The notes beneath the pieces are model-generated. The model saw only the letters and a list, made by a program, of their open reading frames with translations, searched no databases and was not told the DNA's origin. A DNA stretch of 64,000 nucleotides from Enterococcus lactis (GTDB lineage: Bacteria > Bacillota > Bacilli > Lactobacillales > Enterococcaceae): positions 1-64,000 of the forward strand of contig NZ_BNJW01000013.1 in the NCBI RefSeq assembly GCF_015751045.1. Reading direction: 5' to 3'. Shown here piece by piece: positions 56,625-64,000 of this stretch. Positions within the stretch are counted from its first letter, which is position 1. Each line of letters starts with the position of its first letter. Made by a program: the position numbers and the translations under genes.

Positions 56625-57767
56625 TTAATTGATTGCAGAAAATTTCTTATAAAGCTGCTTGAAAATAATCATAAATTGCTCCACTTCTGCTAATGAATTA
56701 TTTTCATCTAGGCTGATTCGAATAGCAGATGTAGCCAAATCATTTGGTACATGCATCGCATGCAATGTACTGCTTGCCATATGTTTACGTGAGGAGCAGG
56801 CACTAGTAGTAGAAACAAATATTTGTTTTTCCTCTAATGCATGGACGAGAACTTCACCACGAATTCCTTTTAGAGCAAAACATAAAATATGCGGCGCATA
56901 GTCGGTTCCTTCTGAAAAGATCGTCACTTTATCATACGACTTCAGCGCATGGATCAAAGCTTCTTTTAAGCGTTGTGTCTGCTCAGGTTTTTGTTCCTTT
57001 ATCTCTAATGATAAACGTAAAGCTTTAGCCATAGCCACAATACCTGGAACATTTTCTGTCCCACTTCGTTGATTTCTTTCCTGTCCTCCACCTGTCAGTA
57101 ATGGTGCTAAACGACGACCCTTTTTCCAATAAATGAAACCCGTTCCCCGTGGACCATGGAATTTATGGGCTGAAAATGTTGCAAAATCCACTCTCCCTGT
57201 CAACCATTGCGAGAATGGTACTTTTCCGATTGCCTGAACAGCATCTACATGGAAATGAATTTTAGGGAAATCATCCAAAAGATCACTGATTTCTTGGATG
57301 GGCTGAATCGATCCTACTTCATTATTCACAGCCATAACAGAGACCAAAACTGTCTCTTTTCTTATTAATTTTTTCAATTCGTCAACACGTACAAAACCGC
57401 GTTTATCTACTGGGGCGATACTTACTTCGATTCCTAATTCTTTTAATTGTTCGGCCGTCTCACTGACTGCCGGATGTTCGATTCCTGAAATGATCATATG
57501 ATTCCCATACTCTCTTTTTTCAATCATCGTTCCTTTTAATACCCAATTATCTCCTTCTGTTCCTCCTGAAGTAAAAAAGATTTCTTCTGGTTCTGCATGG
57601 ATCAAATCAGCGATCTGCTTTCTTGCTTGCTGCAACAACCGATTAGCTTGATTGCCCAAATCATGAAGACTTGATGGATTCCCAATAATCCGCTGACTGG
57701 TTTTTACGTATGCATCTAAGCTTTGCGGAAAGATTGGGGTCGTTGCACTGTTATCAAAATATATCAT
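56625..57767 (-). CDS. Cysteine desulfurase (NifS/IscS-like, thiI partner)
   Basis: A PLP enzyme that supplies persulfide sulfur to ThiI. IYFDNSATTPIFPQS begins the family. The PLP Lys is in SAHKFHGPRGTGF and the reactive Cys in TTSACSSRKH. GAGGGG selects the ATG at 57767 (380 residues). It corresponds to B. subtilis nifZ, with the same position beside thiI. Not part of a suf cluster. Confidence 0.93.
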   Translation of the reverse strand: MIYFDNSATTPIFPQSLDAYVKTSQRIIGNPSSLHDLGNQANRLLQQARKQIADLIHAEPEEIFFTSGGTEGDNWVLKGTMIEKREYGNHMIISGIEHPAVSETAEQLKELGIEVSIAPVDKRGFVRVDELKKLIRKETVLVSVMAVNNEVGSIQPIQEISDLLDDFPKIHFHVDAVQAIGKVPFSQWLTGRVDFATFSAHKFHGPRGTGFIYWKKGRRLAPLLTGGGQERNQRSGTENVPGIVAMAKALRLSLEIKEQKPEQTQRLKEALIHALKSYDKVTIFSEGTDYAPHILCFALKGIRGEVLVHALEEKQIFVSTTSACSSRKHMASSTLHAMHVPNDLATSAIRISLDENNSLAEVEQFMIIFKQLYKKFSAIN

Positions 57768-57872
57768 AAGAAACCCCTCTTTTTTGAAATTCTTTTCTAT
57801 TATAACGGTTGTCCAAGGTGCTTTCAAGAGCAGGTAGAATTTTCACTTGTTTCGTCCTTCGGATAGACATAA

Positions 57873-57913
57873 AAAAAGACAAGAACAAGACGGATGGTTG
57901 TCTTGTTCTTGCA
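57873..57913. terminator. Intrinsic terminator of ezrA
   Basis: GACAAGAACAAGAC and TTGTCTTGTTCTTG form a long stem, with a T run on the minus strand. Confidence 0.8.
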
Positions 57914-57932
57914 TGATTGCTGCTTTTTTGCT

Positions 57933-59654
57933 TTATACTAAGTCTGGATGATTAAAATAAAAATCTTCGATACGTTTGAAAGCACCTGGTTCTACTCGCT
58001 CTAATGCTGTACCAATTTCGTCTAATGCTTCTTGATAATGATATTCTTTATTGAATAAATAGTAACTTTTATCAATTGCTTCTCGCACTTCTTCGTGTGT
58101 ATGACGATAACGGTTTGCATATTGGAGCATTTGCTCCGTTAGTGCTGCTGCATCTACTAGATCATGTGTCTTCTTATCTAATAATTCTAGATCTTCTTCG
58201 CATAGAGCAACTAAACGGTTGACTTCCTCCATGTTTACTCGAATTTTATTCAAGACAACACTTAGTTCTTCAATACGATCAGTAGCAACAAAAAAGAATT
58301 CTAGGTAATCATTCGGCAAGCCAGGCAAACGTTGTTTTTCTACAAAACGTTTCAAACTACGCAATTTAAATTCGAATGTATCGATCTTTTCTTGCGCTTC
58401 TTTTTCGCCTTTTCTCAATTCATGTAATGAGTCGTCGATCTCTACTTGTTGCGTTTCGATATCTTCTAAGACCTTGAAGACTGTTTTATAGAACGTACGC
58501 ACTTCTGAATAAGGGATTTCGTGTTGGCGAATCTGTGGAATCATCTGTTCATTTTGACGTTCCATTTCTTCCACTTCAGTTTGGAAACCTCGTACACGAC
58601 CAATTTCATTGTGATTCAATGTATAGCTTTGAGCGGTGTGATCCAACTCAATCAATAATTGACGGTTATTCTTCGTTGTATGTTTGATATACTCTGCAAT
58701 CGTTGATTGGTTAGTTTTTACATATCTCTGAGCTTCCATTTCCCGTTCTAAGATGTCATATAGCGAATCAATCAAATCAGCTGTTTCTCGGTTTTCGAAT
58801 TCGACCGTTTCAACTTCTGTTTTTTCAAGATTGGCTAATGAATTTTCAATTCTTCGACTTACTTTTGCGATATCTTCAGCAAGATCTTCTTCAGGGAATA
58901 CATATTGTTCTTCCATTAATTTCTCATAAGTATCACTGATTTCTTCAAGTTGTTCAGGGAAAGTCGTATGGAGATCTTCATACAGTGGTGGAATTTTTTT
59001 CATCAGAGCTTCCACTTCATACGTATGTTTTTCTGCTTTATCTAAAACCTCGCGGGCCTCTACAGGATCGCCGGAAGTATTTAAAGTCACGAATTGCGTA
59101 AATTCTTTTTCGATCATCTTGATCTGTTTTTGCAATTCAAAAAGAGCTGGTCCATATTCATGCTCGTCTTCTCTGACTTTTTCTTTCAGTTCTTCATAGA
59201 CATCAAGCGCCTGCTGGACAGCTAATGAGTTGCGTTCTTCTGTTTCTCGCAATTCCTTCAGACCTTCACGGATTTCCGTTACTTGTTTCTCCATTTGGTC
59301 CATTGTTGCTTCTGCTTCAACAACTGCTTTTTTTCCTTTTAAGAACCGAAAACTTTCATTGAGGTTTTCCACTTCAAAAATTTGACTTTCTAATTCAGCG
59401 AATGAGGAAGTAGATATGTCATTCCACTTTTGACTCCATTCACGAAAGGTATTTTGGCTTTGCCCAACCAGATGCATTTTTTTAACATCATCGACTTCTT
59501 CAATCACTGGCAAGTCAAATAATTCTTCCTTGCGTTTTTCTAAGGCATCCAATCGATCTTGGTTTTTTTTCTTCATCAAGTAACTAACCAAAAAGACGAC
59601 AATGGCGACTATAATGATTGCAATGACGATTCCGATGATAACATTATTTCCCAT
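57933..59654 (-). CDS. ezrA: Septation ring formation regulator EzrA
   Basis: A membrane-anchored FtsZ regulator. An N-terminal transmembrane helix (NVIIGIVIAIIIVAIVVFLV) is followed by five spectrin-like coiled-coil repeats to the end, at 573 residues. The conserved C-terminal SYYLFNKEYHYQEALDEIGT holds the YNxxYxxAL-type QNR patch. Located upstream of the desulfurase/thiI pair as in Firmicutes. It is a cell-division gene. Confidence 0.95.
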   Translation of the reverse strand: MGNNVIIGIVIAIIIVAIVVFLVSYLMKKKNQDRLDALEKRKEELFDLPVIEEVDDVKKMHLVGQSQNTFREWSQKWNDISTSSFAELESQIFEVENLNESFRFLKGKKAVVEAEATMDQMEKQVTEIREGLKELRETEERNSLAVQQALDVYEELKEKVREDEHEYGPALFELQKQIKMIEKEFTQFVTLNTSGDPVEAREVLDKAEKHTYEVEALMKKIPPLYEDLHTTFPEQLEEISDTYEKLMEEQYVFPEEDLAEDIAKVSRRIENSLANLEKTEVETVEFENRETADLIDSLYDILEREMEAQRYVKTNQSTIAEYIKHTTKNNRQLLIELDHTAQSYTLNHNEIGRVRGFQTEVEEMERQNEQMIPQIRQHEIPYSEVRTFYKTVFKVLEDIETQQVEIDDSLHELRKGEKEAQEKIDTFEFKLRSLKRFVEKQRLPGLPNDYLEFFFVATDRIEELSVVLNKIRVNMEEVNRLVALCEEDLELLDKKTHDLVDAAALTEQMLQYANRYRHTHEEVREAIDKSYYLFNKEYHYQEALDEIGTALERVEPGAFKRIEDFYFNHPDLV

Positions 59655-59852
59655 TTATGGTTCCTCCGTTTTCAGTATGCATCTTTTTATGCAACAGATG
59701 GCGTTCTGCTTGGCATAAATCCAAATAATACGTCTCTCGTGCAAAAGACATCTATTCTAGATTATAGCATACTATTTTCATGCATTCACTAACTTAAACG
59801 AAAATCTTTTGTTTTTCATCGTATAAAGATAACAAAAATAGTGAAGTACTGA

Positions 59853-60413
59853 TCACTCTCTTTCGTTTGTGCGTGCACTCCTATCAGCAGAGCTTTTCCC
59901 AGCAAGAGCTTCTTGAATCTGTCGTTGGATTTCTGCCGCGATTTTAGGCTCTGGCGCGTACTCTATCTGCCAGTTCTCAGGTTTCAATACTTTATTTGTT
60001 ACAGGATCATAATGAGGTTTTCCATCTGGAAACAATTTTCCCATATTTGCCTGATGCACGATATCAAATATTCGATCAGGCGCTATTCCCAATAATGAAA
60101 AAGAACCATAAGTAAAGTAAAGGATATCTGTCAGTGCATCTACTTGTTCAATCAGTGGGTCACTTCCCCACTCTGTTTTATCAAGTATTTTTTCTTCTGC
60201 TTTATCTAATGCTTCGTGTAGCAGAGTAACAGCTTCATGTAGTTGTTCTTTACTTGGTGAGGTAGCTGCAACAAATTCAACAAGTTCTTCTATTTTGAAT
60301 GCAGCACGTGTATGAGCCTCCATCGCAGTAAAAGCTGTGGGGATTTCTGGTCTTCTTGGATCAAAAATTTTGTGAAATGCTTCTACTTTTTGAAAAGGTG
60401 TCTCTGATTCCAT
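59853..60413 (-). CDS. MazG-like / PRA-PH-type nucleotide pyrophosphohydrolase
   Basis: The 186-residue protein has an all-alpha NTP-PPase fold. EELVEFVAA and EQVDALTDILYFTYG give the EExxE and ExxD metal sites. The C-terminal tail is Ala/Gln-rich and charged. It is related to the HisE-like and MazG families that clear aberrant nucleotides. The exact substrate is unknown. It ends a short unit with a Cof-type hydrolase gene 25 bases upstream. Confidence 0.8.
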   Translation of the reverse strand: MESETPFQKVEAFHKIFDPRRPEIPTAFTAMEAHTRAAFKIEELVEFVAATSPSKEQLHEAVTLLHEALDKAEEKILDKTEWGSDPLIEQVDALTDILYFTYGSFSLLGIAPDRIFDIVHQANMGKLFPDGKPHYDPVTNKVLKPENWQIEYAPEPKIAAEIQRQIQEALAGKSSADRSARTNERE

Positions 60414-60438
60414 ACTAATGTTTTCCTTCTTTCATTGA

Positions 60439-61278
60439 CTAATAAATCAGACCAAAGTGTTTCAGCCCTTCGTATATGCCATCTTCTTCATTTGATTGGG
60501 TCACAAAATCTGCGGCATGTTTTACTTCGTTCTGAGCATTTCCCATGGCCACTCCAATTCCTACACCTTTCAGCATCTCGATATCATTGTAATGGTCGCC
60601 GAATGCCATGATTTCTTCCATCTCGATTCCGACAGCATTTGCGAAAGCTTGGATGCCTAGCAATTTTGAACCACCTTTTGGGATGATATCTACAGTATAC
60701 GTATTTGAACGTTGGAAGGTACACTCAGGAAATAGATGTTCTAACTTTTTCTGTTCTGACTCCGGACTAAGCAGTATACATTGGTAAATTGGTTCTTTTA
60801 ATATCTCTAATGTTTCATAACGGTCCTTTTGCCGGTGAGGGCTAAAAAGCTGGAGGATTTTTTTCATCAGACGTACCGGGAATTTACGCGGTAAAAAGCT
60901 GACTAGCCGCTTGATAAAAATCGATTGTCCTAATAGCATCGTCGTTGATCCATCTAGCCGATTTCTCGCACCAAAAACGATTTGTCGATGGTTCTCATCT
61001 GCAAATTCAACAATATGTTCCAATACTTTTTGTTCAAAAGGGTGGTCGATAATCGTTCGATCTGCAGTAAAAACCAGTTGGCCATTATACACGACATACA
61101 TATCTAATTCCAATTCATCAATGATTTCTTTGATCTTTATTGGGCTGCGACCCGTTGCTACACCGCATAAAATGCCGTTTTTCCGAGCATAATCAATTGC
61201 TTGTTTTGTTGATTCCAATGCTTCTGAACGATTGGTGACCAATGTTCCGTCAATATCAAAAAAAATAGCTTTGATCAT
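60439..61278 (-). CDS. Cof-type HAD hydrolase
   Basis: The HAD motif I is AIFFDIDGTLVTNR, and AFGDHYNDIEMLKGVGIGVAMGNA is motif IV of the Cof/IIB subfamily. The start at 61278 follows AAAGGGG. The six upstream codons are unlikely. It is 279 residues. These enzymes dephosphorylate sugar phosphates or FMN, with broad specificity. Co-transcribed with the MazG-like gene and probably the DUF72 gene upstream. Confidence 0.88.
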   Translation of the reverse strand: MIKAIFFDIDGTLVTNRSEALESTKQAIDYARKNGILCGVATGRSPIKIKEIIDELELDMYVVYNGQLVFTADRTIIDHPFEQKVLEHIVEFADENHRQIVFGARNRLDGSTTMLLGQSIFIKRLVSFLPRKFPVRLMKKILQLFSPHRQKDRYETLEILKEPIYQCILLSPESEQKKLEHLFPECTFQRSNTYTVDIIPKGGSKLLGIQAFANAVGIEMEEIMAFGDHYNDIEMLKGVGIGVAMGNAQNEVKHAADFVTQSNEEDGIYEGLKHFGLIY

Positions 61279-61311
61279 AGACTTCGCCCCTTTCATGAAT
61301 AAAATAAGCCC

Positions 61312-62145
61312 TTAAAACAGATCCATTTGAGTTGGATTAAGTCCATCCGGCTTGATATTTAATATTTTTTGCAGTGCTAATGCATTTTCAGCCGCATCCC
61401 CACCAGAATTGTTATTAAAAATCACACCTATCTCTTTTGTCTTAGAATCAACTGCTTTGACTTCACGTGCTAGTTCTTGTAGTTCTTTTTCTGAATAACG
61501 ATACAATGTTCTTTTTTTGCGCCAATCTTTATCATTTGCTTGCCATTCCTGAGCATTCCTGCCATGGAATCGAAAGAGAGCAAAGTTCGGATTGGTTACA
61601 AATGGATCAAAAGGGATCGTTGTACTCAGCAGCTGCGGCTCATCGATGATGGCTAAAGAAAAAGCGGCTCGAGACATAAAGTTTCTCGTACGTTCAAGGA
61701 ATTCATCGCTGTACCAAGAATAATCCCGCAATTCTACGGCAACAGGATAACTCTCAAACCACTTTCTAAGTTTGCGCAAGTATTGGACATTTTCTTTTGT
61801 ACATTTGAATGAAGAGGGGAATTGAATTAAAAAGCAAAAAAGCTTTCCAGCTTCTACCATTGGCGACATGACATCTAAAAAATGCGTAATCATCTCTTCT
61901 TCGGTCTGATAATAAGGATTCCAATCTCCTTGACCGCTGATCCCTTGATAGACTTTGACTACAAAGCGAAAAGATTCAGGTACTTCGTTTATCCAATTCT
62001 CAACAGAGGACTTTCGAGGAATCCCATAATAAGCAGTATCTAATTCCACTAAGGGTAGAAATCCGGCATATTCATACAGAGTGTTATTCTTTTTGCCAGT
62101 TAATTTGTCATGTTCTTTAAACGATGTTAATCCGATTCTGATCAT
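61312..62145 (-). CDS. DUF72 family TIM-barrel protein
   Basis: MIRIGLTSFKEHDKLTG begins the protein. ELDTAYYGIPRKSSVENW, FVVKVYQGISG, VELRDYSWY and IDEPQ fit the DUF72 (YecE) family of unknown role, TIM barrel fold. GAAGGTGG precedes the ATG at 62145, giving 277 residues. The upstream 19 codons are non-family. First in the minus-strand unit. Confidence 0.85.
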   Translation of the reverse strand: MIRIGLTSFKEHDKLTGKKNNTLYEYAGFLPLVELDTAYYGIPRKSSVENWINEVPESFRFVVKVYQGISGQGDWNPYYQTEEEMITHFLDVMSPMVEAGKLFCFLIQFPSSFKCTKENVQYLRKLRKWFESYPVAVELRDYSWYSDEFLERTRNFMSRAAFSLAIIDEPQLLSTTIPFDPFVTNPNFALFRFHGRNAQEWQANDKDWRKKRTLYRYSEKELQELAREVKAVDSKTKEIGVIFNNNSGGDAAENALALQKILNIKPDGLNPTQMDLF

Positions 62146-62375
62146 TTTCGACCACCTTCGTAATTGTTTTCCCTTGACTGCTTTTTTGTAAAAGAAACTC
62201 AACCAAATACTCCGTGCATTAAGAGGTCAAGGTCGAGTCTTCTTCGTTTAAGTAAGGGCAGCTTTTTTATAATAAGTCTGGCTATTGTTATTCTTCACTG
62301 ATAGCAAAACTCTTTTATATAGTATACAATAAGATTTAACGGCTATGCAAAATTATTCGTAAGGAAGTCTGTAAA

Positions 62376-63344
62376 ATGAAAAAAATACTTGTACTGCACA
62401 CCGGCGGAACGATCGCCATGAAAGAAAACATGCTCACTGGCGGTGTTAGTCCTGATGTGGCAAACCCGTTATTAGATGCAGAAATCACGATACCTGAGCA
62501 TGTGGAACTCTTAGTTGAAGATATCTTCAATCTTCCCTCACCACACATCATGCCTTCTCACATGTTGGTATTAAAAGAACGTATCTTGTCCGCTTATGAA
62601 TCAGGTATATTCGGAGTGGTGATTACACATGGTACGGATACATTAGAAGAAACTGCCTTTTTTCTTGATACAACGATTGGTGACAAATTACCAATTGTTT
62701 TGACTGGGGCAATGCGTTCAAGTAACGAACTTGGAAGTGACGGCCTCTATAATTTTGAAAGTGCTATTCGCGTCGCAAGCTGTGAAGAAGCGGTAGATAA
62801 GGGTGTATTAGTTGTCATGAACGATGAGATCCATTCTGCACGCTACGTGACAAAGACCCACACCACAAATGTTGCTACTTTCCGAACGCCTACATTGGGA
62901 CCAATCGGTTTAGTAACTAAGAATCGAATCTTATTCTTACAAGAACTTTTAGAAACAAAGCGGCTGGATATTTCCGCTGTAAATGGGACTATCCCAATTG
63001 TTAAAGCATATGCTGGGATGCAAGGAGACTTATTGGAAGCAATCGCCCATACGAAAGTAGACGGTCTAGTCATTGAAGCTTTAGGTGCCGGAAATCTCCC
63101 TCCTCAAGCCCTAGCAGCTTTAGAAAAGCTCCTTGTCCAAAAAATCCCTGTAGTACTTGTTTCTCGTTGTTTCAATGGAATCGCAGAGCCTGTTTATGAT
63201 TATGAAGGCGGAGGAAAAGAACTAGAAGAAATGGGGATTATTTTCTGCAACAGTATCAATAGTCAAAAAGCACGTTTAAAACTATTGATTGCCGTAAACT
63301 ATGGTTTGACGGGTGAAGAATTGATTTCGTTTATCCAAAACTAA
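62376..63344 (+). CDS. ansA: L-asparaginase, type I
   Basis: Hydrolyses asparagine to aspartate. The two Thr nucleophile motifs are VLHTGGTIAMKE at residue 6 and ITHGTDTLEETAFFL at 87. It lacks a signal peptide and is 322 residues, so it is cytoplasmic. GTAAGGAAG-like site before the ATG. Single gene followed by a module C repeat that doubles as terminator. Confidence 0.92.
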   Translation: MKKILVLHTGGTIAMKENMLTGGVSPDVANPLLDAEITIPEHVELLVEDIFNLPSPHIMPSHMLVLKERILSAYESGIFGVVITHGTDTLEETAFFLDTTIGDKLPIVLTGAMRSSNELGSDGLYNFESAIRVASCEEAVDKGVLVVMNDEIHSARYVTKTHTTNVATFRTPTLGPIGLVTKNRILFLQELLETKRLDISAVNGTIPIVKAYAGMQGDLLEAIAHTKVDGLVIEALGAGNLPPQALAALEKLLVQKIPVVLVSRCFNGIAEPVYDYEGGGKELEEMGIIFCNSINSQKARLKLLIAVNYGLTGEELISFIQN

Positions 63345-63374
63345 ACATCAATATCTGATAGCTAAACTTAAAAA

Positions 63375-63496
63375 GAGAGGCTGTGACAAAAGTAGCTTCT
63401 TCGAAAACTAAGCCGAAATTTTACAAAAATTTGAGAAACAATTTTCGTAAACTTCTTCTTATTTCTTGAAGCTGACCATTTCTGTCACAACCTCTT
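63375..63496. repeat. Interspersed hairpin repeat, module C with inverted GAGG ends
   Basis: Left end GAGAGGCTGTGACA and right end TGTCACAACCTC are inverted repeats, unlike the GGTGTTC left end of 18584-18704. The C body (AGTAGCTTCTTCG, AACAATTTTCG, CTTGAAGCTGACCA) is otherwise the same. It lies between convergent ansA and the thioesterase. Confidence 0.8.
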
Positions 63497-63498
63497 TT

Positions 63499-64000
63499 TT
63501 ATTTATTTTTCCATAGAATATTGGCTTCACAATACAGCTGTTCTTGCATTCGGATTTCATGTTTTGTTTTGACACCATTTTCAATTGGGACTTGTTCAAA
63601 ATGGCTTTCGATCTCATTCCCGTACTCTACTTCTTTATCAAATCGAATAATTACTTTTTCTGGAACATGCGTAGTCAAAAAGTCATATCCCAATACATCA
63701 ATGATCCAATTAAAATACATCGCATTATTAACATGCTGATTACTATCGATATCATAAAAACGAACACGATATGGCAGCATGAAGCCCGAATCAATCTTTT
63801 CAATTTTTTCCTGACGCTTGATTTTCTTGATTTTCTCACTCTCAAAAGGAGCAATGATCTCTTCATTAACACTGCTCATTTTTCGATTCACAAAATCCAT
63901 CAATACAAAAACAGATTCTATTTTGACTAATTCTTCCCCATCTTCATCATGGATCCAGAAGTTCCGATAACAGAAAAACTTATTGTACTCCATGGCTTGA
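63499..64000 (-). CDS. Acyl-ACP thioesterase, partial (N-terminus beyond window)
   Basis: At least 167 residues are visible, open to the right edge. The double hotdog fold is indicated by YRVRFYDIDSNQHVNNAMYF with the conserved Asn-His-Asn in SNQHVNNA. It belongs to the bacterial FatA-type acyl-ACP thioesterases. It releases fatty acids from acyl carrier protein. Truncation is by the window only. The terminator/repeat lies 2 bases downstream. Confidence 0.85.
   Translation of the reverse strand, partial: QAMEYNKFFCYRNFWIHDEDGEELVKIESVFVLMDFVNRKMSSVNEEIIAPFESEKIKKIKRQEKIEKIDSGFMLPYRVRFYDIDSNQHVNNAMYFNWIIDVLGYDFLTTHVPEKVIIRFDKEVEYGNEIESHFEQVPIENGVKTKHEIRMQEQLYCEANILWKNK

Noticed and set aside
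62220-62290. Possible further repeat remnant (AAGAGGTCAAGG, AGGGCAGCTTTTTT)
   Set aside because: Only short matches to the ends and no pairing arms, so too weak to list.

Overview
The window looks like the chromosome of an Enterococcus, most likely E. faecium. It is low in GC with Firmicute ribosome-binding sites. It carries the lactic-acid-bacterial sets dnaX-ybaB-recR-tmk-(c-di-AMP receptor)-holB-ricT-yabA, fba/murA/rho/rpmE2, glnR-glnA, rpoY-rnjA, a CtsR-controlled clpP, a Rex repressor and an IS30-family element of the enterococcal type. The species call is inference from gene content. About 60 protein genes are supported, most of them ordinary housekeeping genes on the minus strand.

Layout. 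0-3.2 kb: edge of an IS30-type element, then a BceAB-type ABC transporter. 3.3-6.8 kb: anaerobic ribonucleotide reductase nrdD and its activase nrdG, with NrdR-like boxes upstream and repeat modules wedged between the genes. 6.8-14.9 kb: dinB, rsmI and the DNA replication/repair operon. 15-18.3 kb: a three-gene membrane-stress-type operon (SPFH, zinc ribbon, TPM domain). 18.3-18.7 kb: a tandem of three repeat modules. 18.7-21.1 kb: a PrfA/Ers-like Crp/Fnr regulator divergent from a small protein plus MFS transporter, with a perfect PrfA-box palindrome between them. 21.7-28.4 kb: an AT-rich accessory island. 28.5-39.8 kb: rpmE2, rho, murA, fba, pyrG, glnA, glnR, hflX, miaA, ugpQ. 40.5-48.4 kb: clpP, a gamma-carbonic-anhydrase-like protein, a heterodimeric ABC exporter, rpoY-rnjA, csp. 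48.5-64 kb: radC, a HAD phosphatase, folC, valS (T-box), rex, thiI, a cysteine desulfurase, ezrA, a MazG-like protein, a Cof hydrolase, a DUF72 protein, asparaginase, and an acyl-ACP thioesterase cut by the window end.

The most unusual part is the island at about 23.8-28.4 kb. An Rgg-type regulator is divergent from a minus-strand cassette. In order the cassette holds a secreted Cys-rich, bacteriocin-like precursor, a membrane thioredoxin-like protein, a 54-residue membrane protein, a staphopain-like cysteine protease, a lipoprotein whose C-terminal half resembles staphostatins, and a V8-like serine protease homologue that has lost its catalytic His and Ser. Three of the six genes carry nonsense or frameshift lesions that can be read directly from the sequence. 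This appears to be a decaying copy of a protease/inhibitor/bacteriocin system that mirrors the logic of the staphylococcal ssp locus.

The second unusual signal is an intergenic repeat family. Its modules are about 105-125 bp, make long imperfect hairpins, share the same ends (AAACGGTGTTC and TCACAACCTCTT) and a similar loop, but have three different stems (here A, B, C). Modules sit singly, in tandem, truncated or as a chimera at seven or more gene boundaries, often beside a short terminator hairpin built from the same end sequence.

Regulatory sites that can be read directly are a CtsR operator on the clpP promoter, a GlnR box before glnR, a pyrG attenuator with a GGGC transcript start, a valS T-box, tandem NrdR-like boxes before nrdD, and many intrinsic terminators.
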